A stretch of DNA of 64,000 nucleotides, taken from NCBI GenBank assembly GCA_947561715.1, contig OX387201.1, positions 12,538,001-12,602,000 on the forward strand, given 5' to 3'. Positions within the stretch are counted from its first letter, which is position 1, and each line of letters starts with the position of its first letter. Made by a program: the position numbers and the translations under genes. The DNA comes from Ascidia mentula (taxonomy: Eukaryota; Chordata; Ascidiacea; Phlebobranchia; Ascidiidae). Below the pieces are notes generated by a model that was not told the origin of the DNA, made no database searches, and was given only the letters and a program-made list of their open reading frames with translations. Of this stretch, positions 14,437 to 25,415 are shown in pieces.

Positions 14437-14667
14437 CCAGTGCTTCCCAACCTTTTTCAGTTCGCGACCCACTTTTAATGCAAGTTTTATTATGCGACCC
14501 ACAATGAGATATGACCAAACGAGGCTAACACTACCTTTGTTTGCCACAGAAATAAACGTTTCATATCCACAAGTAATGCATTCAGCTTCGAAATTACTAC
14601 GTCTTTTTCTGAAACAAGGATACTTCTGGCGTAGCTCATCAGTAAACAGAGTTTTCCTCTTCGGCAT
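14437..14667 (-). pseudogene. hAT (SCAND3/ZBED-like) N-terminal fragment
   Basis: On the minus strand the ORF starts MPKRKTLFTDELRQKYPCF and continues to ECITCGYETF and VANKG, the usual start of SCAND3/ZBED-type hAT transposases with their first zinc-binding cysteines. After NKG it runs into sequence like the hAT 3' terminal region, ending in CAGTGCTTCCCAACC on the plus strand at about 14438. It therefore looks like a deletion derivative keeping the first coding part and the 3' end. The other terminus was not found. Confidence 0.7.
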
Positions 14668-14699
14668 TATAATTTATAGCTTATTTTGCTTTATGGTTG

Positions 14700-15826
14700 T
14701 CTAAATTCCAAGAATAATAAAGAAAGATGAAAGCTTCTGCTGAGAACTACCTGTATGCTATAGCCTAACTAGACAAGCTTCTGTAAGAAATAAGAACATA
14801 GCCTACCATACAGTAACACTAATAGTGGGCTAGGCCTACAAAACTCACACCTTTGCTTTATTAATGGGCCTTTTTACATGTGAGGTTCTGTAGCAATTTT
14901 TCTGGCGCAAGTCTGCTTTTTTACATTTTTTTCCTCATAGGGTTCAAAGTCCTTGCTCCATTTTTAGTTAGAGATTGACCAGTTGGCACAACCAAGGTCA
15001 ACGGGCTGTAGACGGCAAAAGTTGTGCTGTTAATATATTCCATGTATGGTTTTTAATGATTTGGCAAGTTTGTTTACCGACATGCGTATAGCTAACCTAG
15101 CCTAAAATTACCACCTTTTCTTTTTTGTAATTTTAATAGACGGCTTACTCTTTCGTACCATTTTGCCTTCTCCAGTTAGACTTCACCCGTTTTAAAGCAT
15201 TTTTACGGCGATTGACTACGCCTACTCCATACAAGTTTCCCTGAAACCGCGGCGCAAGATCGACGCATCACACGTCCAAGCAACAAAGGTGAAGTCCGTG
15301 GCAATGCTCGTCAATTCCTACTTCACGGCCTTCGTGAAGAAATGCGTCATTACGATGAAGTTATCTATACCTAGGACGCACTTCAAGAGATGCAGAGAGC
15401 ATGCCACGTCGGACAACTTTATATGTGGAGGACTTGGATAACTGCGCGCACATGAATCGGTTTTTGGAAAACACTTGTCCGATGGGAAAGCTATATGTAG
15501 GGAATTCGGTTTGTCATTCTCAATATTTTGTTTAAACTTGATCTTTTGAAACCGCTTTCTACTCTATTACATTTTACGACCGGGAATTCAATTTGTACGC
15601 TGCAACACCCAGTCTTTCTGAAGCCATCGCTAGTTATCTCGCTTGCGTTGCGTCTGTCAACTTGCTCTACTACTTCTAAGTCTCCTTTGTCGCGTAATCT
15701 CCTTGTTTCTGCCTCGACTTTGATATCTCCCTATATATTTGCACATCGCTTGTTCAAAACATTTCGCTGGAATCAGTCAGTAATCGAGTTTAAAGAAACT
15801 CTTGTGTCAGGAGGTTTTGCATTTGC
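14700..15826. other. Non-coding stretch, nothing firmly recognised
   Basis: No supported gene. A roughly 75-codon open stretch at about 15205-15440 has weak resemblance to a histone fold but lacks a start codon and conserved blocks. A short segment near 15700-15755 resembles 55915-55965. Confidence 0.45.
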
Positions 15827-16400
15827 TTGAAAGAAGAATGATGTATCCGTAAATATGAGACTCATGTCCCAATTGATGTGACATGTACACTTTCCATCAC
15901 AAAAAAAAACAATTTTTAGCAACTGAAACTATTATTTGGCTTGGCACAGCCATATACTTGTGTGTTAACTGTTTTCATTTGCTGCTAGATGTGCTGTAAT
16001 AGAACAAGTCAATGAAAACTGGTTGTTCATTCATTTTTACTGCATGTTATTTAAAAAAGGATTATGTGAACAACAATCAACCATAAAATACAAAAGCAGG
16101 CTTATGTAAACCTTTTCAGTGACACAAGTTTATGTTATGTAACTATCACATCTTCTGTATATTTGTTTCAAATTAATCAACATTGGGCTGCTATGAAACA
16201 TTCCATTCAGCCTTTTCTGACACTCAATTGTACATGGAATTACGGGATTAGACAGCTTCTGAAAAGGATCCTGTGAAGAAGGACAGAGATAATTAATACA
16301 ACTAAACATGAAATTTTCGCTTGAATACTCTTACTGTGGTGTTGTTGTGAACGCATTCCAGGAAAATGCAGCCTTTTAGTTTAATCAGAAATTTAAAAAA
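15827..16400. repeat. Interspersed repeat, partial copy of the Harbinger-like family
   Basis: This stretch matches the middle of the repeats at 28697-30061 and 30327-31565 (shared landmarks GATGTGCTGTAATAGAACAA, ATGTTATGTAACTATCACAT, GAAGGACAGAGATAATTAAT). It lacks the subterminal parts and TIRs seen in the other copies. Non-coding. Confidence 0.8.
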
Positions 16401-16409
16401 AATGGGTGA

Positions 16410-16575
16410 CGTTCAATTCAAAAAAATTGACGTAGAATAGTAGGTGGGAATTCAAAGCCTAAATGACGTGAAATTCAAATCAAATACTTGACGTAGAATT
16501 GAAAGTGGGAATTTAACGTCTAAACGACGTGAAATTCAAGTCACAAACTTTACGTTAAATTGAAGTTGGCAATTC
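16410..16575. repeat. About 60-bp tandem repeat, roughly 2.5 units
   Basis: Units carry TGACGTAGAATT, GTGGGAATT and GACGTGAAATTCAA in order. TGACGTAGAAT occurs near 16428 and 16489, and a third diverged TTACGTTAAATT near 16550. Sequence divergence between units is clear. Confidence 0.75.
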
Positions 16576-16689
16576 TTGGCTTTTTTGGAATAAAACTAAA
16601 TTACAAAGCTCAGCATGCAGTTCAAACTTCAATGCATATTAAAAAAAACATTTCGCAGCTATACCAATAGACAAAATCACAAATTAAAA

Positions 16690-17251
16690 AAAATCGCCTT
16701 TTTGCGATTAGCATATTGGCGGCATGAAAACTTTTTTAGTTCAAACAATGCTGCTCAGTGTTGTGGTAATAGGTGCCAATATTGACCGAAATCAAGAGAA
16801 CGAAAATTTAATGCGCTACAACATGCAATTAACAAATTTGAAATTAAGATGGCGGATGACGTCCAAATCTTCTATTGAATGTGACCCGCTTTTTGCGAAT
16901 CAGCATATAATGGCGTAATGTCGCATGCAGAAAAACTTTCCTAATTCAACCACTTCTGCTCAGCTTTGTGGTAATAGGTGCCAATATTGACTAATATCAA
17001 GAGAACTGAACTTAAATGCTCTACAACATGCAATTAACAAATTTGAAATTAAGATGACGGATGACGTCCAAATCGTCCATTGAATGTGACCCTCTTTTTG
17101 CGAATCAGCATTTTATGGCGTAATGTCACATGCAGAAAAACTTCCCTAATTCAAACACTTCTGCTCAGCGTTGTGGTAATAGGTGCCAATATTGACTAAT
17201 ATCAAGAGAACGGAAATTTAATGCTCTACAACATGCAATTAACAAATTTGA
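16690..17251 (+). repeat. 206-bp tandem repeat, plus-oriented array (about 2.7 units)
   Basis: Units share TTGAAATTAAGATGRCGGAT, GGTGCCAATATTGACTAATA-type and CTGCTCAGYGTTGTGGTAAT blocks. AAGATGGCGG-type landmarks lie near 16846 and 17051, a spacing of about 205. The same units occur in the opposite orientation at 17985-19508, making two arms around a 0.73-kb core. Confidence 0.88.
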
Positions 17252-17269
17252 ACCAATATCACCAGAACG

Positions 17270-17720
17270 GGATTGACCCAGCTGGATCAGCCACTTTTTC
17301 CTGACAAGTCGGAGCTAGATTTAAAAATCTGCATTGCCTGGGCTGCCAAGCCCGAAAACCTTATGATCGCGATACGTTAGCTGTGATCGCCAAGCAAGGA
17401 CCTGTGCAGTGGGGCGATCCTGCCAATCAGGCGCATCTAATATTACTGCGTTATCGGATACGGTGGTAGAGATCCCCTACGTATATGTGAAGGTTGCCTG
17501 GCAAGTTGTGCGCTTGCGCACCAGTGTACCTTGGCCACAATATACCACGTGAAACCACTGAGCTCCTGTAGCTCAGTTGGTAGAGCGTTGGGCCTGGTTA
17601 GCCAAGGGTCGTGAGTTCAAACCTCACCGATCTAGCTCCGACTTGTCAGGAAAATGTGGCTGATCCAGCTAGGCTGCATTGCCTGGACTGCCAAGCCCGA
17701 AAACCTGATGATCGCAAGAA
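17270..17720. mobile_element. tRNA-like SINE region with inverted tail duplication
   Basis: A tRNA-like head at 17561-17640 is followed by a tail (about 17629-17670, starting near CTAGCTCCGACTTGTCAGG). The reverse complement of that tail is at about 17277-17326. Both copies are then followed by a direct repeat beginning CTGCATTGCCTGG (17330 and 17676) and running through CTGCCAAGCCCGAAAACC. The core thus mixes inverted and direct duplications of one unit. Confidence 0.6.
17561..17640 (+). ncRNA. tRNA-like sequence (SINE head or tRNA pseudogene)
   Basis: TAGCTCAGTTGGTAGAG fits the Pol III A box and D arm (GCTC/GAGC). GAGTTCAAACCTC fits the B box and a perfect T arm (GTGAG/CTCAC). The 5' seven bases GCTCCTG do not pair with the 3' end, and the anticodon stem (TTGG...CCAA) carries an extra G. 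A working tRNA is therefore unlikely; a SINE head or pseudogene fits better. Confidence 0.65.
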
Positions 17721-17867
17721 TGCGTGGTGTTGTATCGAAGGAGCGACACGGCTTCCAACCGCACCGATATATAGGGTCAAATATACGCTGTTCGACATGA
17801 TTGACGTAGGGGCCATTACCATGTTTCCTCATATATGTAAATTTTCGATATCATATTTCTTAGAATC

Positions 17868-17997
17868 ATTTGACATAGAACGTGGCGTTAGACAAGGTGA
17901 CCCACTCTCCTTAACTTTGTTCGTGGTCTGCATGAATAAAAATCATCCCTATTTGCAGACGATACCATTGTTTTTACAAAAGGTTCATGCCAACATT
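17868..17997 (+). pseudogene. LINE reverse transcriptase remnant
   Basis: One frame reads IERGVRQGDPLSLTLFVVCM, the conserved RT block around RQGDPLSP. About 30 nt later, in another frame, comes LFADDTIVFTKG, the RT active-site block with F-A-D-D. The sequence between is deleted and out of frame. The FADDTIV block resembles that of the LINE at 42.87-44.68 kb, so they are probably the same or a related L1/Tx1-type family. Confidence 0.8.
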
Positions 17998-19508
17998 ACG
18001 CCATTATTTGCTGATTCGCAAAAAGCGGGTCACATGCAATCGGCGATTTGGACGTCATCCGCCATCTTAATTTCAAATTTGTTAATGTCATGTTGTAAAG
18101 CAGTGCTTCCCAAACTTTTTTTCAGTACCGCCCCCCAAACAGCTTAGTCATTTAACAACGCCCAACAGAACAGACAAAAAACACAACGAATTTATTTGTT
18201 ACTTGTCAATTAATGCGTTGGGTGGGGTTGGTGCAATGACACCAATTTCGTCTGATTTCTAATATTTCAATACCCAACTGTAGTTAAAAACAAGTAAACC
18301 ATACCACCGAAAATCATCATTTTCGAATATTGGTTATTTAGCGTTGATTGGTGACACATTGTGACATACATAAAATTCGTTGTGACGTCAGAATCAATAT
18401 CTTTTAGTTCAGCATGCGAGAAAAGGCTTTTTTGAAGTAGCATAAATTATACAAAGATTGGACTAAATCATTTGGCCCAGTGATTTCCAACCTTTTTGTG
18501 GTTGCGTACCACTTGGTGGTAAAACAATTTCGTCGTGTATCACCTAGCTAAGTGTTGCAAAGTAGCATTGAGTCTGAATTATCGAAAATTTGGAAATTAG
18601 TTACGATTTTTTAAATTCGAACTATACCCGCAAACTACGGAGAGGTGCTCCTGAAATGCGGTCGCGTACAACTAGTGGTAAAACGTACCAACGGTTGGAA
18701 AACACTGACCTACGCAAAGAGAAAATTTGTCATCAAGCGCCCACCAATCGGTCATTTATTTCCTAGCGCCCCCCAATCGCCCATTTGGTCTTCAGCGCCC
18801 CCCACAAGATTGCAAACGCCCCCAGGGGGGCGCTGGCGCCCACTTTGGGAACCACTGTTGTAGAGCATTAAATTTCCGTTCTCTTGATATTAGTCAATAT
18901 TGGCACCTATTACCACAATGCTGAGCAGAATTGTTTGAATTAGGGAAGTTTTTCTGCTGAGACATTACGCCATTATGTGCTGATTCACAAAAAGCGGGTC
19001 ACATTCAATGGGCGATATGGACGTCAACCGCCATCTTAATTTCAAATTTGTTAATAGCATGTTGTAGAGCATTAAATTTCCGGTCACTTGATATTAGTCA
19101 ATACTGGCACCTATTACCACAACGCTGAGCAGAAGTGTTTGAATTAGGGAAGTTTTTCTGCATGCCAACATTACGCCATTATTTGCTGATTCGAGAAAAG
19201 CGGGTCACATGCAATCGGCGATTTGGACGTCATCCGCCATCTTAATTTCAAATTTGTCAATTGCATGTTGTACAGCATTAAATTTCCGTTCTCTTGATAT
19301 TGGTCAATATTGGCACCTATTACCACAATGCTGAGCAGAATTTTTTGAATTAGGGAAGTTTTTCTGCATGCCGACATTACGCCATTATACGCTGATTCGC
19401 GAAAAGCGGGTCACATGCAATTGGCAATTTGGACGTCATCCGCCATCTTAATTTCAAATTTGTTAATTGCATATTGTAGAGCATTAAATTTCCGTTCACT
19501 TGATATAA
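17985..19508 (-). repeat. 206-bp tandem repeat, minus-oriented array (about 4 units), split by a hAT
   Basis: Reverse complements of the 16.69-17.25 kb units occur at 17985-18092 and 18858-19508 (CCGCCATCTTAATTTCAAAT near 18058, 19029, 19239, 19440). The gap is exactly the small hAT element at 18101-18857; without it and one duplication the spacing is again about 206. The array ends where a hAT transposase fragment starts. Confidence 0.88.
18101..18857. mobile_element. Non-autonomous hAT (757 bp) with 8-bp target duplication
   Basis: Starts CAGTGCTTCCCAAAC and ends TTTGGGAACCACTG. Flanking 8-mers are ttgtaaag (18093-18100) and ttgtagag (18858-18865), one mismatch apart, inside a 206-bp repeat unit. 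No transposase. A second TIR-like CAGTGATTTCCAACC lies inside near 18479, suggesting a nested or duplicated end. Its ends match the SCAND3/ZBED-type hAT fragments nearby. Confidence 0.88.
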
Positions 19509-19512
19509 GAAC

Positions 19513-19956
19513 GAAATGGAAGCGCATCTTCAACTGTTGATTGTTGAATTTGAACGGTATTTCCCAGAACTCGCCAGCATTGAATTGCCTGATTGAAAGG
19601 TGACTAGAAATCCTTTTCGTCTCAATGAAGACCTTCTTTCGGATGATTTGCAGGAAGAATTCTTGGAATTGAAGTTTAACTCGACCGCAAAAGACGACTT
19701 CGAAGCCATGCCTCTCACCGATTTCTGGGTAAAATACGTGCGGTTGTACAATAATGTTGGCAGCGTGGCATTGCGCACTCTCCTTCCATTTTCTACAACT
19801 CATTTGTGTGAAAGTGGCTTTTCTGCACTTGTAAGTGTGAAGACAAAAGCACGCAACAAACTCGACTGTGCAGCTGATTTACGATGTGCATTGTCTTTCG
19901 CAAAGCCAAGCATTAATTACCTGGTTTCAAAAAAGCAACCCCATCCCTCCCATTGA
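19513..19956 (+). pseudogene. hAT transposase C-terminal fragment (SCAND3/FAM200-like)
   Basis: Reads EMEAHLQLLIVEFERYFPEL, an in-frame TGA near 19597, then TRNPFRLNEDLL, DFWVKYVRLYNNVGSVALRT and LPFSTTHLCESGFSALVSVK, ending in LDCAADLRCALSFAKPSI. The CESGFSALVSVKTK segment is the conserved hAT dimerisation motif of this family. Stop near 19956. GGGGGGCGCGAG at about 20050 resembles the family's 3' terminal region, and the BEL fragment begins just after it, so the true hAT end is lost. Confidence 0.85.
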
Positions 19957-20065
19957 CGAGTGATAATAAAAATAAATAGCTCAAAGTTTATTTTGAATTG
20001 TGTATATTTCGAGTTGTAAGGGGGTCGCAGGATTTGAGAAATAGTGTTAGGGGGGCGCGAGCAAA

Positions 20066-21916
20066 AAGCTCCAGGGGCTGTAGTTTTCTGTTACAAGGAA
20101 TAGTACGTTTTAATCCCTTTAATAACATCGATGACGTCATCGTGACCGATGATGGTGAAACTTACCCCATGCGAAGTGGTGATTTGGGGGATGCTGAATC
20201 CTTCCTCCAATGGCTCAGAAGCAAGAGAGAAGCAATGGAGTTGAGATTGACGTTTTCAGCAGAGGACGTCTTTGCATATGACATCATGGCCAAGGAAGTG
20301 GAACACAAAGATGGACATTACCAGTTACCACTGTTGTGGCGAATTTCGGCAGATGTTCTTTCCAACACTTTGAAATTAGCACAGAAACGACTGTCTGGTC
20401 TTAAGAAGCGTTTGTCACGTGATGCAAGTTTAAGTCAAAAGTATGTTCAGCAGATGCAAATCCTTTTGGAAAAGGGTTATGCCAAACGGGTACCAGAAGA
20501 AGAAATTATAGTACTGACGGTCGGAAGTGGTACCTTCCTCACCACCCTGTGGTCAACCCAAAGAAGCCGGATAAGCTTCGAATCGTTTTTGACTGTGCCG
20601 CAAAGTGCGACGGTAACTCTATTAACGATCACCTAATGAAAGGACCAGACTTAATGAACTCATTGGTTGGAGTGCTTCTGAGATTACGCAAGGAAGCCGT
20701 GGCTTTGGTTGCGGACATAGAAGCCATGTTCCATCAAGTACGCGTCACGCAGCAGGGTCGTGACGCCTTCAGATTCCTGTGGTGGCCACATTCTGCCTTG
20801 ACAACGTGAGGTTGGGCTACGAAACAAGGCATCCGGGTATTCTGCCCAATGATTGTCGACTAACGGAATTAATTGCACAAGAAGTTCACGCCCAAAGTGC
20901 GGGACATGCTGATATCAACTACACATTGAGTTTGTTGTGCCAGCATTACTGGATAGTGAACGCCCGAGCGACTGTTCGTCAGGTTATGTGCCATTGCTTG
21001 TTTTGCCGACGAAGAAATGCCAAGCCAGGTCACTATTTCGGACCTTTGCTGATCAGACAACGCAGATGCGAAATTAAAAGTTACGGATGTCTGTTTAAGT
21101 GTATGGCGACACGTGCTCTTCATCTAGAAGTTGCTGCCGATCTAACTACAGACGCCTTTTTGAACGTCTTAAAGCGATTTCTTGCACGACGTGGTCCAAT
21201 ATCACACATTTACTCGGATAACGGAACCAATTTCGTCGGTGCTAACCGCGTTATGAAGGAGGACGTGAAAAAATGGAAACAAAATCAGATATGCGACTAC
21301 TTGCGCCAGCGGAAGGTGAAGTGGTCGTTCAACCCACCAGGAGCAAGCCACATGGGTGGAGTGTGGGAACGGATGATTAAAACCATCCGAAGAATTATGA
21401 TGGCGATTTATCCTGAGGCAAAACTAGACGATGACGCCCTACATACGTTGCTGTTGGAAGTGGAGAACATCATAAATTCACGACCCCTAACTGAAGTCTC
21501 CCTGGAAGTTGGTGAAGACATGCCCTTGACGCCAAACCACCTATTCGGTGGGATTGCCGCCGACGATGGCCTACCCGAGCGATTGCTGCGCCAGACGCCG
21601 ATACCGCCTGCTGGTTCAGCATGTTGCCGATAAGTTTTGGCAAAGATGGCTGAGGGAGTATCCCCGGAAAATGATCTCCAGACAAAAATGGCACACCCGG
21701 AGAAGTAATTTTTCCAAAGGTGATGTTGTGCTACTCGTCGATGATTCTGCTCCACGATGTCGATGGCCTCTCGGAAGAGTTACCGAACTATTCCATGATA
21801 AACACCAGGTGGTGAGGAGCGTTGGAGTTAAGATGGTCGGCGGTTCCCTCAGGAGACCCATCACTAATCTCTGCGTGGTGATCCCCACCGCGCAGGAGAA
21901 TGAGACAGAGTTGTGA
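20066..21916 (+). pseudogene. BEL pol fragment (copy 2)
   Basis: Carries the pre-RT region, the N-terminal RT (NPKKPDKLRIVFDCAAK, ALVADIEAMFHQV, FRFLWWP), a deletion that removes the catalytic FYVDD and most of RNase H, then the integrase zinc region kept more fully than in copy 1 (LTELIAQEVHAQSAGHADIN ... CLFCRRR), the core (HIYSDNGTNFVGAN) and the C-terminal region. Frameshifts occur near 20507 and 21560. Comparing the two copies shows which breaks in each are recent damage. Confidence 0.9.
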
Positions 21917-21960
21917 ATCTTTGTTCGCTGTAAAATTGGTTTCCCAATTTCGGGGGAGGA

Positions 21961-22549
21961 TGTAGATTCCCAAACCAAAATTTATTGGTTCTTTTCGTTA
22001 TTGTTGTGATTTCTATGTTTGGCGCCACACTTAAAACAAAGGCTGCGCAGTAGTTGTGCGCGTGCAGACCGCGTGGTTATGTTTGCTTGTTGTTGTGTTG
22101 CCAGTTTTTTGTCATGTGTTTAAACCATAACATTCTATTTGAATAAGGATTCTGCTTGAATAAGGCGTGCGTAGTGTTTACGTCTGATAACCGTGTGACA
22201 TTTGGAAGTTTTGCCGGCATCTCATTGATGCAGCTTGTGAATGTGATTTCGCAACGGGCAGCCTGTGTCTGCTTAGATTGGTCGCAAAACAGTTTGGTGA
22301 GTGTACTAGAATGTCTGCAAACCGTATATACAATTGTGTTTCTTTTTTGTTTATAGAAACCGTCCCTGTTCTGGCGCGTTGACGTTGTGCCGGTCATTTC
22401 CGTTGTATTGAATACAAGTCTTTGTTGTGTTCTGCTGGCTTGGCCACTACCTAGGAGAATTTGGGACGCGTTTTTAACACATTTGAGCTAAAGACCAAAA
22501 CTGCTGAATAGCGTGTAACGCCTCCGATCCGTTGAAAAAGCACGTTACA
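21961..22549 (+). repeat. BEL 3' LTR (copy 2)
   Basis: 589 bp from TGTAGATTCCC to CACGTTACA. It is the same family as the copy 1 LTRs (shared start and end blocks) but clearly more diverged in the middle, so it is an older or separate subfamily. Confidence 0.88.
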
Positions 22550-23223
22550 CACTGGACATATCAAATTGGAAGCTCATCTCGTCTCTCCGGCTTGTCATGT
22601 GGAGAAGATGTGATGTAAATTTCGAAAAGATCGCTAATTGCTATGTAGAGGGCCATAAACAAGCCGAGCGAGTCTAAATTCAATTAAAGATGATGGCGAT
22701 TAAAATCAGTTGATTCCAGGATAAAGTAATTACGTGAACACAATAACGTCGTAATACTGCGAATCATGACACAATGATTGTTAACTGTCTTAACCCTGCA
22801 AACGTCTCAAAGTTAATGACATTGACATGAAAGAAGTTGCTGGATTTTCTGGTATGTTGCATGCCCAGAACTGGGTAAGTGCTATTATAAAAGATATGTG
22901 TTCACAGCTTATCCCCGGTCCTGAATTAATTTATTTAGGAGATGCTGCCAACATATATTGTGTACATGTAATCTTCCATTTTCATTCCAAATCGTTTTAT
23001 TTTAATAATCTTTGCCCTCTACAATTACAAAATAAATTCGCAATTATACCACTGGAATTTGCTGCGTTTTTTTCAGTAGGTTCAATAATGCCAATTGTGA
23101 CTGTTTCATTGTGGTTTGTGTAATCACAATTTAGATTTGTGACGTAGGGCATAAGTACCAACAAATGCACATAAAATCCTGGCGTTGAAGCAAAATCTTT
23201 TTTTAGCAGATTATTTGAGCAGC
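22550..23223. other. Upstream region of the CFAP97-domain gene
   Basis: No ORF of note. CTTTTTTTAG at about 23198-23207 looks like a 3' splice acceptor 16-17 nt before the ATG at 23224. It could serve a 5'UTR intron or, if the species uses it, spliced-leader trans-splicing. No TATA box was recognised with confidence. Confidence 0.4.
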
Positions 23224-23326
23224 ATGCATAGGGCGTATCAACCCATAACTCCAGCCAACAATAAACTATTAAAAAAGCGATGGGACCAAAACCGTTTTGA
23301 TATTCACCGACGCAAAGTAATTCAAG
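23224..23326 (+). CDS. CFAP97-domain protein, exon 1
   Basis: Starts at ATG 23224 and reads MHRAYQPITPANNKLLKKRW, then DQNRFDIHRRKVIQ, ending in phase 1 before GTAAGC. The M-H-R-A-Y-Q-P start, followed by a K-K-R-W-D block and H-R-x-K-V, is the typical N-terminus of the CFAP97/KIAA1430 (Hemingway) family. The phase fits the acceptor at 26148/26149 exactly. Family members are linked to cilia and sperm flagella; the role here is inferred from homology. Intron 1 is about 2.8 kb and holds a long palindromic repeat. Confidence 0.9.
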
Positions 23327-24375
23327 GTAAGCCTTAAAAAATTGGCAGCGATCATTGGGTTCTAGTTTTCTTCTGAATATTTTTGTTTCTGTTATCATTC
23401 ACTTAAAAAATAATAGCCTTTTGTAATCAAATCATCATTTTTCACAGAATTAAAGCTTTGTTAGTAAAATTGCATTTTCGCGTTTTTGGTGTCTAGCATT
23501 TCCTTGACATTTAGCTGTGGCGATTGTTTTTACAAAAAATAGAAAGCAATCATTGGTTCTTTATGTTTTCTTTGGGAAGCATTCCAATTTTTAAGCTGGT
23601 GGTTTATGTAAAAAGAACCTGACTATTTAGAATATTAAATTTAAAAATAAACGATTACAAAACGTTGCAAACTACAATCGCAGGGAAAAGGGCAAAATTC
23701 GGTTAACTGACGTCACTTTTATTAGAATTCCTTTATTTAAAAAAAAAATCGGTATGTGCTGGAGCTAATCGCCATCAAGTTTCCTTTTTGTATGTGTTTA
23801 CAATTCACTGGTTGATTCATAGACTGAAAGGAGATTGCTGCTCGTTGATCTGTTTGTTACACATTTGTGACAGTGTGAATTCAATTGCAAGGATTGACGT
23901 GTTTATTTATTTATGTTGTATTTATCTGTCACACCTTTGAGGACCGGTCCGTGAAAATATTGGATGCATCGAACGTAGTTTTGGTAGCCTAATGCTAAGG
24001 GGTTGTTTTAAATGTGTTAAACAGTCAGTTCAAATGCTAAGGGGTTCGCATTTTTGTTTTAAGTTTTAGCTAGAAATCCTACAAACTAAGTTAATAGAAA
24101 AATGTACTTTATTAGCATGTTGCAAATAACAGCTGATAGAATGGGAAATTAAATTTTGTGATCGAACAACAAACACACATCAATTGTTCAGAGCTACAGA
24201 CAGCAGTTCATACTGTTTCAATCTACAATGTCTCGTCAAATTTCAGTGCCTGCCTGTCTAAACAGTTACCAGTGGCATTGACGAGACGTTATAGGTCGAA
24301 ACAGTGGGTACTACTCTCTGCATATCCTAATCACTATTATGGCTATTTTTTTCAAACTTATTGAAACCTTAACAG

Positions 24376-25415
24376 ACTAAGGTAAGATAGCCTAAGGATG
24401 TACATATACAGTCGATGAATAAATGATATCAATACATTTATTTTCATATTTATTAGAATTTGAAACAAAAATTAATTTTCTGGAATAAGAATTATTGTAA
24501 CGTTTTCAACATCGACATATTGTAGTAACTATATACAATCATAAAAGAGGCTCTTCTTGCACACAAGTACCCGGAAAGTTTTCATGTACAAAGAGAACAT
24601 TTACTGTAGATTACCAATAAATTAGGTTGTATATGGTAGGTATCCTTCACTTATGTCAGCTACTTTTTACGCAAACTTCCAAACAAGGGGGCCATCTTAC
24701 CTGAACAGCATGGCACAAAATTAACTGGTTAGAAATACAAAATAAATAAATACCGCCACCTTAAACACGAAATTCCACCATGTTGTTCACGTTGTTCCAC
24801 TACACTAACCTCAGTCAAAAGTTTTTACGAAATGAAAGCAACGATGTGTCAATTTAATGTTTACGTACTGAAAAAACAACTACAGAAAACAGCGGTGATA
24901 TAGTTTTGTGAAAAAACAGTTTTTTTAAATTATTGAACACTTTAGGCGTGCATAAAACTCCAAGGTGATTGATACAAGACTGCTATGTGGTAGACGAAAT
25001 ATTGTTTTAGTTTCAGGTAAGATTGCATCCTTGTTAGGAAGTTTGCCTTTGTGTAAAGAGTAGTTGACAGATTAACGATAAACCTACCAAATTTAACTCA
25101 ATTTATTGCCATTATATAGTGAGCTTAGATGTTCTATTTGCGCATCAAAACTTTTAGGGTACTTATGTACTGCAGTGCATGAAGAGTCTCTTCCATCAAT
25201 GTAGTTAGTCTACTACCATAAGTTTTCCTGGTGAAAAGGTTACTTTACTATTTACTTCGTAATCCAGAATTGTTTTTTGTTTAAAATTGCCAATAAATAT
25301 GAAAATAAATGTATTGATGTCCTTTATTCACCGACTATATGTATACGTAGCCTACATTCTTTTTTGCAGAATGTAAATCAGAAAGGCCCCTCTTACCTTG
25401 ATCCATTAAGCCTTA
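24376..25415. repeat. Long imperfect palindrome in CFAP97-gene intron 1
   Basis: The left arm runs about 24376-24665 and the right arm about 25070-25415. The best outer block pairs GATGAATAAATGATATCAAT... (24414) with the complement near 25290-25348 (ATAAATATGAAAATAAATGT). Further inward, blocks around AGAGGCTCTTC and AAGTACCCGGAAAG pair with GAAGAGTCTCTTCC and GGGTACTTATG. The arms are diverged, so this is an old foldback-type repeat. A run GGTAAGA lies at the outer side of each arm (inverted). Confidence 0.75.

Larger units (their letters stand above)
20064..22549 (+). mobile_element. BEL/Pao retrotransposon copy 2, 5'-truncated
   Basis: Homology to copy 1 starts in the polyprotein between protease and reverse transcriptase (GGGGCTGTAGTTTTCTGTTA, near copy 1 position 10425) and runs through a polypurine tract (GGGGGAGGA, 21952-21960) into an LTR. 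No 5' LTR or gag is present. The RT is joined to the integrase by a deletion near 20795 that differs from the deletion in copy 1. Confidence 0.92.

Noticed and set aside
15205-15440. Open stretch with weak histone H2B-like look (YSIQVSL..., VAMLVNSYFTAF)
   Set aside because: No start codon, no conserved histone blocks, and the surrounding sequence is non-coding; the similarity is within what chance could give.
17561-17640. Functional tRNA gene
   Set aside because: Acceptor ends do not pair and the anticodon stem has an extra G; called tRNA-like only.
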